A DNA stretch of 46,731 bases from Bacteroidia bacterium (GTDB lineage: Bacteria > Bacteroidota > Bacteroidia > SXHM01), in the NCBI GenBank assembly GCA_020054035.1, contig JAGVLY010000086.1:1-46731 (forward strand), given 5' to 3'. The translations under genes and the position numbers were made by a program. Below, piece by piece: positions 38,666 through 46,731 of the stretch. The notes beneath the pieces were generated by a model. The model was not told the origin of the DNA. It worked only from the letters and a program-made list of their open reading frames with translations, and did not search any database. Position 1 is the stretch's first letter. Each line of letters opens with the position of its first letter.

Positions 38666-41600
38666 ATGCAAAAACACATACTCTATATTCTGTTTTTTCT
38701 GTCTGCATTTTCAGGCTTTGCCCAAAAATACGACCCGCTCAATAAGCCCAACACATACCGCAATAAAGACAATCCAAACTACTGGAAAAACAAAATACCT
38801 TTTCCGGGCTATTGGCAGCAGGATGTGTATTACAACATCAAAGCTGAACTTGATGAGAAGTCGCATGTAATTGACGGATTTGAAGAACTGACCTATTGGA
38901 ACAATTCGCCCGACACGCTCTCGTATGTATTCTTTCACCTTTACCAAAATGCTTTTGTAAAAGGTTCGTACAACGAAAATGTAAACCTTAACAATGGGGC
39001 GAAACCCTACTTTGGAGTTTATGAAAGCATGGGGCTGGGAACTCTGGTTGAAATGATTGAAACCAATGGAAAGGAGCTGAAATCTGAATTAGACAACACT
39101 ATTTTAAAAGTATATCTGAATGAACCGCTTAAGCCCGGGCAAAACATCACCTTCAACATCAAATTCAAAACATTTTTCGATTCAGGAAGCCTGAGACGCA
39201 GAATGAAAACTTTCAACGCTTACGGCTACAAACATTTTGACGGAGTGCACTGGTATCCGCGCATTTCTGTGTATGACCGTAAGTTTGGATGGGACACCGA
39301 CCAACATCTAGGTAAAGAATTTTACGGTGATTTTGGAGGATTTGATGTGGAACTGACACTCGCAAATAACTATGTAGTTGAAGCCACAGGGAATTTACTC
39401 AACCGTGATGAAGTTCTTCCCCCAGAACTCCGCAAGAAATTAGACATCACAAATTTTAAGGACAAACCATGGGATGAAAAGCCTTCCGTAATCACGCCCT
39501 ACGACAGCACGCTGAAAAAAACATGGAAATACCATGCAGAAAATGTTCATGACTTTGCCTTTACAGCCGACCCAACTTACCGTATCGGTGAGTATGAGTG
39601 GAATGGTGTTACTTGCATTGCAGTAGTTCAGGAATCTCACGCATCGCGTTGGCAAACTGCGGCTGAATATGCAGCTAAATGTATTCAGATTTATTCTGAA
39701 GATATCGGCATGTATGTCTATCACAAAATGGTGGTAGCTGATGCCCGCGATGGCATGGAATATCCCATGCTTACACTGGATGGCGGACAGGAGCCAGACT
39801 TTCGCGGTTTATTTGCCCACGAGATAGGGCACAATTGGTTTTTCGGGCAAGTGGGAAGTAATGAAACCTATCGTGCAGCATTGGATGAAGGGTTTACACA
39901 ATTTCTTACAGCTTGGGCCTTGCGAAAAACAGATGGTGATTTTGAAATAAAGAATCAACCAAAATCAAAATACATCAGGCGGTTTAAAAAACCAGAAGAA
40001 GTGCTAAATAGCAATGTTTACAATGGTTATATGTTTGATGCGGTGAAAGGTGAGGACAAACCATTAAATACACATTCAGATTATTTTGAAGGCGCTCTTG
40101 GTCATGGTGGCGGCTACAGGCATGTATATTACAAAACTGCCACGATGTTATATAACTTGCAATACGTGTTGGGCGATGAACTTTTTCTGAAAGCGATGCA
40201 GCACTATTTCAGTCAGTGGAAAATTGCGCATCCATACATGGAAGATTTTCGCAACTCCATTATTCAATACACCAAAGTTGATTTAAACTGGTTCTTTGAC
40301 CAATGGCTTGAAACCACTAAAAATATTGACTACGCAATAAAATGTATAAAGAAGGGAGAGAAAGAGAATGAATACATCATCACCTTTGAACGCACAGGCA
40401 AAATGCAGATGCCCATTGACTTTCAGGTATTATCAAAAGACAGTGTTGTTCAGAATTTTCACATACCTAATAACTGGTTTATCAAAGAAACCGATGCTAC
40501 TGTTTTACCAAAATGGCTGGGGTGGGAAAAGTTAAATCCTACCTACGAAGCGCGTGTTATTGTTCCTGAAGGCATAAAAGATATTGTGATTGACCCGAGC
40601 AAACGACTTGCAGATGTGAACATGCTTGACAACAGCAAAAAATTACCTGTTGATTTTGCTTTCGACTCACAGGTTTACAATACACCCGACTGGAGAAGCT
40701 ATGAAGTAAAAGCCCGTCCCGACTTGTGGTATAATGCTTATGATGGTGTAAAAATCGGCATTCATGTGAATGGAAACCATATGAATTACCGCCACATTTT
40801 TGGAGCAACAGTCTGGTTTAACACCGGACTTGGTCAGGCAAAATTTGACTCCACTGTTGCGCTGAACGGATTTGATGTCTTGTCATTTATTTTAAACTAC
40901 AAAACCAGTTTAGACAAGATTGGAAAGAACGCGTGGTTTAACCTACAAGCAAAGGCATTAGATGGAATGTATGGGTTAAATTTCGGGATAGAAAAATGGG
41001 ATAAACTGATGAAGAACCTTTTTTATTTTCAATTTAAAACCATGCTTCGTCCTGACCAAAGCGACAAAGCATACCTGATGTATCCAAATGAATGGGGAAT
41101 TGGAAAACTCAACAACACCTTTGCTTTCGGCATAAAACGGAACTTCAGCTACAGCAATGGTGGTGGGAACATGAACCTTGAAATGAAAGCACCAGCTCCG
41201 GGAAGTGCATACAGCTTCACCAAAGTTTCGCTAAACGTGGTAAACAAATTTTCGGTGAGTAAATTTGGATTCAACACCCGCTTCTTTGCACAATACGGCA
41301 CAGGCAGAAGAGTTGCACCGGAATCTGCGTTATATCTGGCAGGTGCAAATCCTGAAGAAATGATTGACAATAAATACACCCGTTCGCGCGGCTTTATTCC
41401 ATATGAATGGGCGGGAAATTATGGAGAAACCACTAACCATTTTCAACAAGGCGGTGGGTTAAATCTTCGTGGCTATGCAGGTTATTTAGTTCCTTACCTC
41501 AAGAACAATGGTGAACTTGTTATGACTTACCGCAGAACCTCAGGCGCGGCTGTAAACCTTGAAATTGAGTTCGACCGCTTTCTAAAAATCCGCCCGAAAC

Positions 41601-41872
41601 TTATTATGAACACCATACAAATTAAAACCTATCTCTTTGCCGATGCAGGAATTATTAACTCCAACCAACAAGGCAACAAGCTGCATTTTGCCGATTTCAG
41701 GATGGATGCCGGTGTTGGCACGGCTCTTGTAATCAAAAAGTGGGGCGCTCTTCAAATGGCAAAACCACTTACTATACGATTTGATATGCCCTTCTTCTTA
41801 AATCATACACCTGCAGTTGAACCGGACTATTTTAAATTCCGATGGGTAGTGGGTATTAACAGAGCTTTTTAA
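38666..41872 (+). CDS. M1 metallopeptidase fused to Omp85-like outer-membrane barrel
   Basis: A 1068 aa protein, much longer than ordinary M1 enzymes of its phylum (about 600-650 aa). Signal peptide (1-20, ending FSGFAQ); M1 N-terminal beta domain (about 30-300); catalytic domain with DGMEYPML, corresponding to the GAMEN substrate motif, HEIGH (His385, Glu386, His389) and third zinc ligand Glu408 in ALDEGFTQF. After about residue 640 it becomes beta-strand-rich to the end, with GLNLRGYAGY (Arg935-Gly936-Tyr937), the motif found in loop 6 of Omp85 barrels, KTYLFADAG, and a C-terminal strand RWVVGINRAF ending in Phe. I read this as a peptidase tied to its own outer-membrane barrel. Whether the enzyme faces outside or the periplasm is open. 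Confidence 0.87.
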   Translation: MQKHILYILFFLSAFSGFAQKYDPLNKPNTYRNKDNPNYWKNKIPFPGYWQQDVYYNIKAELDEKSHVIDGFEELTYWNNSPDTLSYVFFHLYQNAFVKGSYNENVNLNNGAKPYFGVYESMGLGTLVEMIETNGKELKSELDNTILKVYLNEPLKPGQNITFNIKFKTFFDSGSLRRRMKTFNAYGYKHFDGVHWYPRISVYDRKFGWDTDQHLGKEFYGDFGGFDVELTLANNYVVEATGNLLNRDEVLPPELRKKLDITNFKDKPWDEKPSVITPYDSTLKKTWKYHAENVHDFAFTADPTYRIGEYEWNGVTCIAVVQESHASRWQTAAEYAAKCIQIYSEDIGMYVYHKMVVADARDGMEYPMLTLDGGQEPDFRGLFAHEIGHNWFFGQVGSNETYRAALDEGFTQFLTAWALRKTDGDFEIKNQPKSKYIRRFKKPEEVLNSNVYNGYMFDAVKGEDKPLNTHSDYFEGALGHGGGYRHVYYKTATMLYNLQYVLGDELFLKAMQHYFSQWKIAHPYMEDFRNSIIQYTKVDLNWFFDQWLETTKNIDYAIKCIKKGEKENEYIITFERTGKMQMPIDFQVLSKDSVVQNFHIPNNWFIKETDATVLPKWLGWEKLNPTYEARVIVPEGIKDIVIDPSKRLADVNMLDNSKKLPVDFAFDSQVYNTPDWRSYEVKARPDLWYNAYDGVKIGIHVNGNHMNYRHIFGATVWFNTGLGQAKFDSTVALNGFDVLSFILNYKTSLDKIGKNAWFNLQAKALDGMYGLNFGIEKWDKLMKNLFYFQFKTMLRPDQSDKAYLMYPNEWGIGKLNNTFAFGIKRNFSYSNGGGNMNLEMKAPAPGSAYSFTKVSLNVVNKFSVSKFGFNTRFFAQYGTGRRVAPESALYLAGANPEEMIDNKYTRSRGFIPYEWAGNYGETTNHFQQGGGLNLRGYAGYLVPYLKNNGELVMTYRRTSGAAVNLEIEFDRFLKIRPKLIMNTIQIKTYLFADAGIINSNQQGNKLHFADFRMDAGVGTALVIKKWGALQMAKPLTIRFDMPFFLNHTPAVEPDYFKFRWVVGINRAF

Positions 41873-41877
41873 ATTTG
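41870..41877 (+). promoter_or_regulatory. Possible -7 box of the DUF2147 gene
   Basis: TAAATTTG fits TAnnTTTG; its first three bases are the stop codon of the M1 gene. No clear -33. The leader to the ATG at 41952 would be about 70 bases. Confidence 0.35.
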
Positions 41878-41951
41878 CAAACCAGTAACTAATAACAAAC
41901 AAAAAACAAATGAACTTCTCTCACGAATTCCTTAATTTTAAAATTAACACT

Positions 41952-42380
41952 ATGAGTAAACAACTCAGCATCTTAATCATTCTTTTAATCAGTGCGGCAA
42001 CTGTGTCGGCACAATCCATTGTAGGTAAATGGAAAACCATTGACGATGAAACAGGCAAACCAAAATCGGTAGTAGAGATTTTTGAAAAGAACGGAAAGGT
42101 TTACGGAAAAATCATCAAGCTATTCCGTGATCCGGGTGAAGAACAGGATCCTGTTTGCGACAAATGCGAAGACGACCGCAAGGGAAAAAAAGTTATCGGT
42201 TTGGAAATAATCCGTGATATGGAGAAAGATGGCAGCGAGTGGGAAGACGGAACAATTATGGATCCTAAGAAAGGAACTATTTATGATTGTAAACTATGGT
42301 TGGAAGGCGGAAATCTGAAAGTACGTGGCTATGTTTTGTTTATTTACAGAACACAGACCTGGTTGCCATATAAAGAATAG
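41952..42380 (+). CDS. DUF2147 protein
   Basis: A 142 aa secreted protein. Signal peptide MSKQLSILIILLISAATVSA, then the DUF2147 pattern: IVGKWKTIDDETGKPKSVVE, IFEKNGKVYGKIIKLFRDPG, a CDKCEDDRKGKKVIGLEII segment with two Cys, GTIMDPKKGTIYDCKLWLEG and a last LKVRGYVLFIYRTQTWLPY. The family has a lipocalin-like barrel; ligand and role are unknown. The in-frame ATG at 41910 would put 14 polar residues before the signal peptide, so the ATG at 41952 is chosen. An inverted repeat begins just after its stop and may end the transcript. Confidence 0.85.
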   Translation: MSKQLSILIILLISAATVSAQSIVGKWKTIDDETGKPKSVVEIFEKNGKVYGKIIKLFRDPGEEQDPVCDKCEDDRKGKKVIGLEIIRDMEKDGSEWEDGTIMDPKKGTIYDCKLWLEGGNLKVRGYVLFIYRTQTWLPYKE

Positions 42381-42381
42381 T

Positions 42382-42464
42382 AATGGCACACGGATGACAC
42401 GGATTGGACAGATTTTCACTGATAAAAATCTGTGTTAACCCGTTAAATCCTTGTCATCAGTGGT
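42382..42464. repeat. Intergenic imperfect inverted repeat (CACACGGAT type), degenerate
   Basis: Starts AATGGCACACGGATGACACG, close to the element at 28954, then GGACAGATTTTCACTGAT with complementary AAAATCTGTG. The right arm (CATCAGTGGTC) has drifted. It lies between convergent genes. Confidence 0.75.
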
Positions 42465-42470
42465 CTATTT

Positions 42471-43961
42471 CTAAAAACCCAATTTCTTTTTTATGTCTGA
42501 AATGTGTTTCAAGTGAAACAACTCCGGTACAATTTTCAGGTAATACACACCTGTTAAATAAAGCAGCGAAACCAAAACTGACATTGCAACAATTTCCAGA
42601 GTAGCGCTACCTAAATCAATGTTTACAAACCATAGTAAACCACAGCCACAGATAAGTATAAACGTTTTCAATGAGCTGACATCAAACGGCTGAAGCCCTA
42701 TCTTTTTCCAGATAAAAAAGAACTTTAAAAAGTTATAGGAAATGCTTGACAAGGCAGTTGCAAAAGCTGCGCCTTCCAATCCCCATAGCGGAATAAAAAT
42801 GCTGTAATTAATATATGAAATTACGGTAAGAAACACCAACATTCCCAAACCATAGCGGTAATACTTAGAGTTATAAAGAATAGGATTATTTACGCTGGTT
42901 GCCATGTTAAACAAGGCACCGAAGGTTACAATGTAAACAACTGTTTCGCCCTGCCAGAAACCCTTTTCTTTGGGCAGCAGCCAAAGCAATTTGTGAATGT
43001 TAAGATTTACACCTAAAAACAATAAGCCACCTGCCAGAAACAAATATTTTGATGCACGATAATAGATGTGCTTCACTTCGTCAATACGGTTGTGTGTAAA
43101 GGCATCTGAAATTTTTGCGGCCGCGATTTTTTCCAATGCGTGCAAGGGCATTTCAATTACAGCGGGTATAATTGCCACCGTAGCGTAAACCCCTGCCAGT
43201 GCAAGCGGTACATACATTCCTATCAGTGCAATATCTAAATTCTTCAAGCCAAGCGAAGCCAATGCTGCAAACGAAAAACTTCCTGAATAAATCAGGATTT
43301 CTTTCACCTTGGCATTGTTGAATTTGTGACGATCAATAGCTGCAAACGGTTTATCAATAATGAAAATATAAACCAACATGATCAGAAAAATCAAGCCGAA
43401 GCAGAGCACATATAACAACACAAAAAAATTGATGTCAATCCAACCCATGTAATAGATGGAGATGGCTACAACGGGAAATAGCTTGGTTGTTATCTCGGTA
43501 AGAAAAGCCGGAAATGATGATTTAAAAAGCGAGGCGCTGTAAATACTGAACACCGAAATAAAAGCCAGAAAAAACGAAAACGGAAAAACATAATCAAAGA
43601 ATTCGCTGATAAGTGGTGATTTAACGGAATAGGCATCAACTATTGTACTGCGGAAAACAAAAACAAGCAGGGCTGCAACAATAAAACCTGCAACAACATA
43701 CAGACTCATGAAACTAAAAAATCCGTGGTGCCGTTTTTCGTTGTTACGAAACTGAGGGAAAAATTTATAAACCGCATTTCCCATGCCCATAGGCACAAGG
43801 GATGAAATAAGAATGGAAAGCGAGTAAAGTGTACGAATAAGTCCTATTTCCTCGGGTTTCAGAAGGTAGGGCTGAACCACAAGAACACTTGCAAAACCTA
43901 TAACTGTTGCAATGTTCAGAATGGCTGTATTTTGCAGTCCCTGCTTTTTTATTTCGCCCAA
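42471..43961 (-). CDS. Polysaccharide flippase, Wzx/MOP superfamily
   Basis: A 496 aa inner-membrane protein with about 14 helices that would flip lipid-linked sugar units for a surface polysaccharide. N-terminus GEIKKQGLQNTAILNIATVI, typical of this family, then VVQPYLLKPEEIGLIRTLYS and GMGNAVYKFFPQFRNNEKRH. Hydrophobic segments follow to the end. The start is TTG at 43959-43961; no ATG gives this conserved N-terminus. A TATCTTTG box lies 17 bp upstream, so a longer protein is ruled out. It stands alone here, without other transport or polymerase genes, but glycosyltransferase and phosphohexomutase genes are 8 kb away. Confidence 0.88.
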   Translation of the reverse strand: MGEIKKQGLQNTAILNIATVIGFASVLVVQPYLLKPEEIGLIRTLYSLSILISSLVPMGMGNAVYKFFPQFRNNEKRHHGFFSFMSLYVVAGFIVAALLVFVFRSTIVDAYSVKSPLISEFFDYVFPFSFFLAFISVFSIYSASLFKSSFPAFLTEITTKLFPVVAISIYYMGWIDINFFVLLYVLCFGLIFLIMLVYIFIIDKPFAAIDRHKFNNAKVKEILIYSGSFSFAALASLGLKNLDIALIGMYVPLALAGVYATVAIIPAVIEMPLHALEKIAAAKISDAFTHNRIDEVKHIYYRASKYLFLAGGLLFLGVNLNIHKLLWLLPKEKGFWQGETVVYIVTFGALFNMATSVNNPILYNSKYYRYGLGMLVFLTVISYINYSIFIPLWGLEGAAFATALSSISYNFLKFFFIWKKIGLQPFDVSSLKTFILICGCGLLWFVNIDLGSATLEIVAMSVLVSLLYLTGVYYLKIVPELFHLKHISDIKKKLGF

Positions 43962-43978
43962 TGTGCTTTTATTTTCGA

Positions 43979-43986
43979 CAAAGATA
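43979..43986 (-). promoter_or_regulatory. Likely -7 box of the flippase gene
   Basis: Minus-strand TATCTTTG, 17 bp before the TTG start. The -33 element is not clear. Confidence 0.45.
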
Positions 43987-44067
43987 GGATGTAGAAAACA
44001 TTTAATCTATCTTTAATTATGATTTGCGAAATTCGCACGGATTTTACAAACCACTATCAAACCAACA

Positions 44068-44754
44068 ATGAGAATTTTAGTTATTGAAGACGAGCCAAAA
44101 GCAGCAGCTTTTTTAAAGCAGGGATTGGAAGAACAGCACCATCAGGTTGATGTTGCTTATGACGGACAAATGGGCAAACGGCTTGCACTGAAAGGTGAAC
44201 ACGACATTATTATTCTTGACATCATTATTCCTTACATCAACGGTTTGGAGCTTGCAAAAGAAATACGCAAAACTTCTAATGTTCCTATTCTGATGCTTAC
44301 TGCATTGGGTAGCACTGCCGATAAAGTAACTGGCTTTGACATGGGTGCCGATGATTACCTTGTAAAACCATTTGAATTTGCTGAACTTGTGGCACGTGTA
44401 AATGCGCTGGGAAAACGCAAAAATAATATGATGCAGCCTACTAATAAATTAGTGGTTGGTGATTTGGAATTAAACCTTGATGACAAAACCGTTTCGCGCG
44501 GAGGAAAAAAAATAAGTCTTACTACCAAGGAATATCAGTTGCTGGAATACTTAATAAGAAACAAAGGACGCGTTGTTACCCGTCAGGATATTGCCAAAGC
44601 GGTTTGGGATGTACAGTTTGACACCGGCACCAATGTTATTGACGTTTATGTGAATTTTTTGCGCAAAAAAATTGACAAAGATTTCGCCACCAAATTTATT
44701 CACACGCAAATAGGCATGGGTTATATTTTCCGCGAACCTGATGCAAATACGTAA
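44068..44754 (+). CDS. Response regulator, OmpR/PhoB family
   Basis: A 228 aa two-component regulator. The receiver domain (1-115) has the acidic pocket IEDE (Asp8, Glu9), the phospho-acceptor Asp51 in DIIILDIIIPYINGLELA, the switch Thr in LMLTALG, and the Lys in YLVKPFEFAELVARV. The winged-helix DNA-binding domain (about 125-225) has KKISLTTKEYQLLEYLIRNK and DVYVNFLRKKIDKD. It overlaps the kinase gene by 14 bp and is in the same operon. It resembles CusR/CopR-type metal regulators in layout, but the stimulus is not shown. Confidence 0.95.
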   Translation: MRILVIEDEPKAAAFLKQGLEEQHHQVDVAYDGQMGKRLALKGEHDIIILDIIIPYINGLELAKEIRKTSNVPILMLTALGSTADKVTGFDMGADDYLVKPFEFAELVARVNALGKRKNNMMQPTNKLVVGDLELNLDDKTVSRGGKKISLTTKEYQLLEYLIRNKGRVVTRQDIAKAVWDVQFDTGTNVIDVYVNFLRKKIDKDFATKFIHTQIGMGYIFREPDANT

Positions 44755-46108
44755 TAAACTTACTTATCAGTTTGTAGGCATTGTTGCATCAGTTCTCTTA
44801 CTTGCAACGCTCACTATATTTGTACTGTTTGCAGAATTCCGCGAACGAGATTTTTATCTCAGGCTGAACGAGAAAGCAGTTGCTACCGCAAAATTATTGG
44901 TAGATGAAAACGATGTAGATGCTGCTTTGCTTAAACTGATCGATAAAAACCTGCGCGGGGTTTTGCCACAGGAGAAAGTTATCATTTTCGATTCGTCAGG
45001 TAAAGAGATTTACAACACTGATGATGAGAAAATAATAATAGTATCAAACGAGCTACTTACCGAAATCAGATTGCAAAACGAAGTACATCTAAAGCAAAAT
45101 GAATTTGAAATGCTGGGCTTAAATTATACGTACAACAACAATAAATACATTATTGTAGCAGCCGCAGTTGACATTTACGGATTGCGAAAACTCAAATTTC
45201 TGAGCATAGTATTGGTAATTGTTTTTGTTATAAGCATTGCGGCTGTTTATTTCAGCGGCTGGATTTATTCGGGACGTGCGCTGCAACCTATTTCAAAAGT
45301 TGTAAGTGAAGTGGACAGGATTTCGGTAAACAACCTAAATGCCCGTGTTGATGAAGGGAACGGGCAGGATGAAATTGCACAGCTTGCCAAAACATTTAAC
45401 AAAATGCTGGAACGTATAGAGGCTGCTTTTAATGCGCAACGCTCGTTTGTGGGTAATGCTTCGCATGAGTTGCGCAATCCACTTTCAGTACTGCGCGGAC
45501 AGTTGGAAGTAGCGCTGCTTAAAGACCGCAAAACAGAAGATTATAAAAAAACAATGGAGTCGCTGCTGGAAGATATTAATCACCTTACCATTATTTCAAA
45601 TAGGCTGCTCTCGTTGGCGCAGGTTAGCGGTGTGGGATTGATTGATCCTAAAAACGAAATTCGTATCGATGATTTATTGCTGGAGGTACGTAGCGAATTG
45701 ATTGAAAGCATTCCGGAATACACGGTTAACGTTTCATTTGAATCTGTGCTGGAAAATGAAGACAGCTTGCTGTTTTATGGCAATGAGCGTTTACTGAAAA
45801 TTGCATTTTTTAACCTTATGGAAAACGCCTGCAAATACTCACCCGACCATAGTTGCTTAGTAGATATAGGTGCCGAAGGAAAAAACATCGTTATCCATTT
45901 CAGCGACAAAGGTGTGGGTATTCCTGCCGAGGATCTGAAAAATATTTTTGAGCCTTTTTACCGCGCCAAAAATGTGCTGGATCGCAAGGGGCATGGCATA
46001 GGCTTATCGCTGGTTGATAAAATTGTGAAGCTGCACAGTGGCTCTATTGAAGTAGATTCAACAGAAAAACGCGGAAGTGTTTTTACGGTGAAACTGCCCG
46101 TGGGGTAG
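44741..46108 (+). CDS. Sensor histidine kinase
   Basis: A 455 aa membrane kinase, partner of the regulator just upstream. TM1 (about 9-31), a periplasmic sensor loop (32-150, of about 120 residues), TM2 (about 152-172), HAMP (about 173-228), then the dimerisation domain with phospho-acceptor His242 in NASHELRNPLSV, and the ATPase domain with the N box (NLMENACKYSPDH), G1 (DKGVGIPAED), F (FEPFYRAKN) and G2 (GHGIGLSLVDKI). All catalytic motifs are whole. The sensor loop carries no motif that I can tie to a signal. The ATG at 44741 lies within the 3' end of the regulator gene. Confidence 0.95.
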   Translation: MQIRNKLTYQFVGIVASVLLLATLTIFVLFAEFRERDFYLRLNEKAVATAKLLVDENDVDAALLKLIDKNLRGVLPQEKVIIFDSSGKEIYNTDDEKIIIVSNELLTEIRLQNEVHLKQNEFEMLGLNYTYNNNKYIIVAAAVDIYGLRKLKFLSIVLVIVFVISIAAVYFSGWIYSGRALQPISKVVSEVDRISVNNLNARVDEGNGQDEIAQLAKTFNKMLERIEAAFNAQRSFVGNASHELRNPLSVLRGQLEVALLKDRKTEDYKKTMESLLEDINHLTIISNRLLSLAQVSGVGLIDPKNEIRIDDLLLEVRSELIESIPEYTVNVSFESVLENEDSLLFYGNERLLKIAFFNLMENACKYSPDHSCLVDIGAEGKNIVIHFSDKGVGIPAEDLKNIFEPFYRAKNVLDRKGHGIGLSLVDKIVKLHSGSIEVDSTEKRGSVFTVKLPVG

Positions 46109-46141
46109 TTTTGAAATTTAGCCTACTTTTGGCGGCAGAAA

Positions 46142-46731
46142 ATGGAAAAGAAAGACATAGAAGGTTTTTACAACAACTTTTCTGAGGAATATACCAAGCT
46201 TGGTTTAAACCGCAGACACCGATTAATTCTTAAAAAATTAATTGCTGCAGGCTTGCAGAAAAACCATCGCGTGCTGGAAATTGGCTGCGGGGTTGGGCAG
46301 GTTACGGGTCTTATGGCCGATTACCTGAACAAAGGCATGATAGTGGCCTGCGATATAAGCCCCGAAGGAATTGAACTGGCGAAAAAGATACACAGCAACA
46401 GAGGCAACATTCAGTTTATGGTTTCGGACATGGTGAATTTCAAACACGATGTTACATTTGACTTTGTGGTGCTGCCCGATGTGATTGAACACATACCGGT
46501 TGAGCATCACAAAAATCTTTTCCGTGTCATCAAAGAAAACATCAGCATAGACGGCACTGTTGCCATCAACACTCCTACTCCATTTTACCAAGAATGGCTG
46601 CATAAAAAACATCCCGAAGGTTTGCAGATTATTGACCAGCCTATTTATACCAACGACTTGCTGAACAGCGTTTATCCCAACGGTTTTTACCTTGAACGCT
46701 TGGAGAATTATTGCATCCGCCACAAAGAGGC
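46142..46731 (+). CDS. Class I SAM-dependent methyltransferase, cut by window edge
   Basis: Translated by hand from the ATG at 46142: MEKKDIEGFYNNFSEEYTKL, then the SAM-binding glycine loop VLEIGCGVGQVTGLMADYL, an acidic end of strand 2 (VACDISPEGIEL), FMVSDMVNF, and DFVVLPDVIEHIPVEHHKNL, the motif 4 region of small-molecule methyltransferases. The visible 196 codons stay open to the edge, so the C-terminus is missing. Substrate unknown; similar enzymes act on quinones, lipids or sugars. It starts 33 bp after the kinase stop. The open frame on the other strand (46238-46723) is a shadow. Confidence 0.88.
   Translation, partial: MEKKDIEGFYNNFSEEYTKLGLNRRHRLILKKLIAAGLQKNHRVLEIGCGVGQVTGLMADYLNKGMIVACDISPEGIELAKKIHSNRGNIQFMVSDMVNFKHDVTFDFVVLPDVIEHIPVEHHKNLFRVIKENISIDGTVAINTPTPFYQEWLHKKHPEGLQIIDQPIYTNDLLNSVYPNGFYLERLENYCIRHKE

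Noticed and set aside
46238-46723. Minus-strand open frame of 161 codons
   Set aside because: It is antisense to the methyltransferase, whose plus frame has clear SAM-binding motifs.

Overview
The window looks like a chromosomal segment of an environmental member of the Bacteroidota. The signs are: secreted proteins ending in type IX secretion (T9SS) sorting domains, TonB-dependent receptors with carboxypeptidase-like N-terminal extensions, promoter boxes of the form TAnnTTTG, few Shine-Dalgarno sequences, an alpha/beta-fused 2-oxoacid dehydrogenase E1, and many protein families largely confined to this phylum. I see no rRNA, tRNA, CRISPR array, insertion sequence or prophage. The outer genes are cut by the window edges: pfkA on the left and a SAM methyltransferase on the right.

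Layout. 1-4.4 kb: pfkA, a tiny FeoB-associated Cys-rich membrane protein, the E1 dehydrogenase, an ABC ATPase and a RelE/ParE-type toxin-antitoxin pair. 4.4-5.4 kb: a repeat-rich stretch with three kinds of palindromic repeat and a 10 x 21 bp tandem repeat that keeps a reading frame on the minus strand. 5.4-9.6 kb: a helical repeat protein, two small AT-rich secreted proteins (the second between 58-bp direct repeats), HMG-CoA lyase and an ECF sigma factor. 9.8-14.4 kb: a minus-strand operon of a Lys/Glu/Val/Pro-rich secreted protein, an M28 peptidase and a T9SS-exported M36/M4-like metallopeptidase. 14.5-17.9 kb: a vitamin B12 uptake unit: promoter, cobalamin riboswitch, BtuB-type receptor, BtuG-like surface lipoprotein and a strong terminator. 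17.9-23.6 kb: a lipocalin-like lipoprotein, an inward-rectifier K+ channel, TrmH-type methyltransferase, a T9SS cupredoxin, a transglutaminase-like protein, CoA pyrophosphatase and a Cas4-like/DEDD double nuclease.

23.6-33.2 kb: a membrane protein and PhoD-like phosphatase, a glycine-rich adhesin-like protein between 40-bp inverted repeats, DUF4412, an Smr-domain protein, a DUF2279 plus TonB receptor pair, and two small membrane proteins. 33.1-46.7 kb: phosphohexomutase, glycosyltransferase, rlmH, DUF4783, nadC, a YihY-type membrane protein, an M1 peptidase fused to an Omp85-like outer-membrane barrel, DUF2147, a polysaccharide flippase, an OmpR/histidine kinase pair and the cut methyltransferase.

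The best leads for new biology are the M1 peptidase-Omp85 fusion (38666-41872), the glycine-rich tail-fibre-like protein and its inverted-repeat flanks (25965-27800), the heptad-repeat ORF in the repeat cluster (4628-5080), the repeat nested within another repeat (26032-26071), the palindrome inside a coding gene (6672-6689), the perfect hairpin inside btuB (16371-16406), and a group of intergenic inverted repeats that share a building plan but not a sequence.
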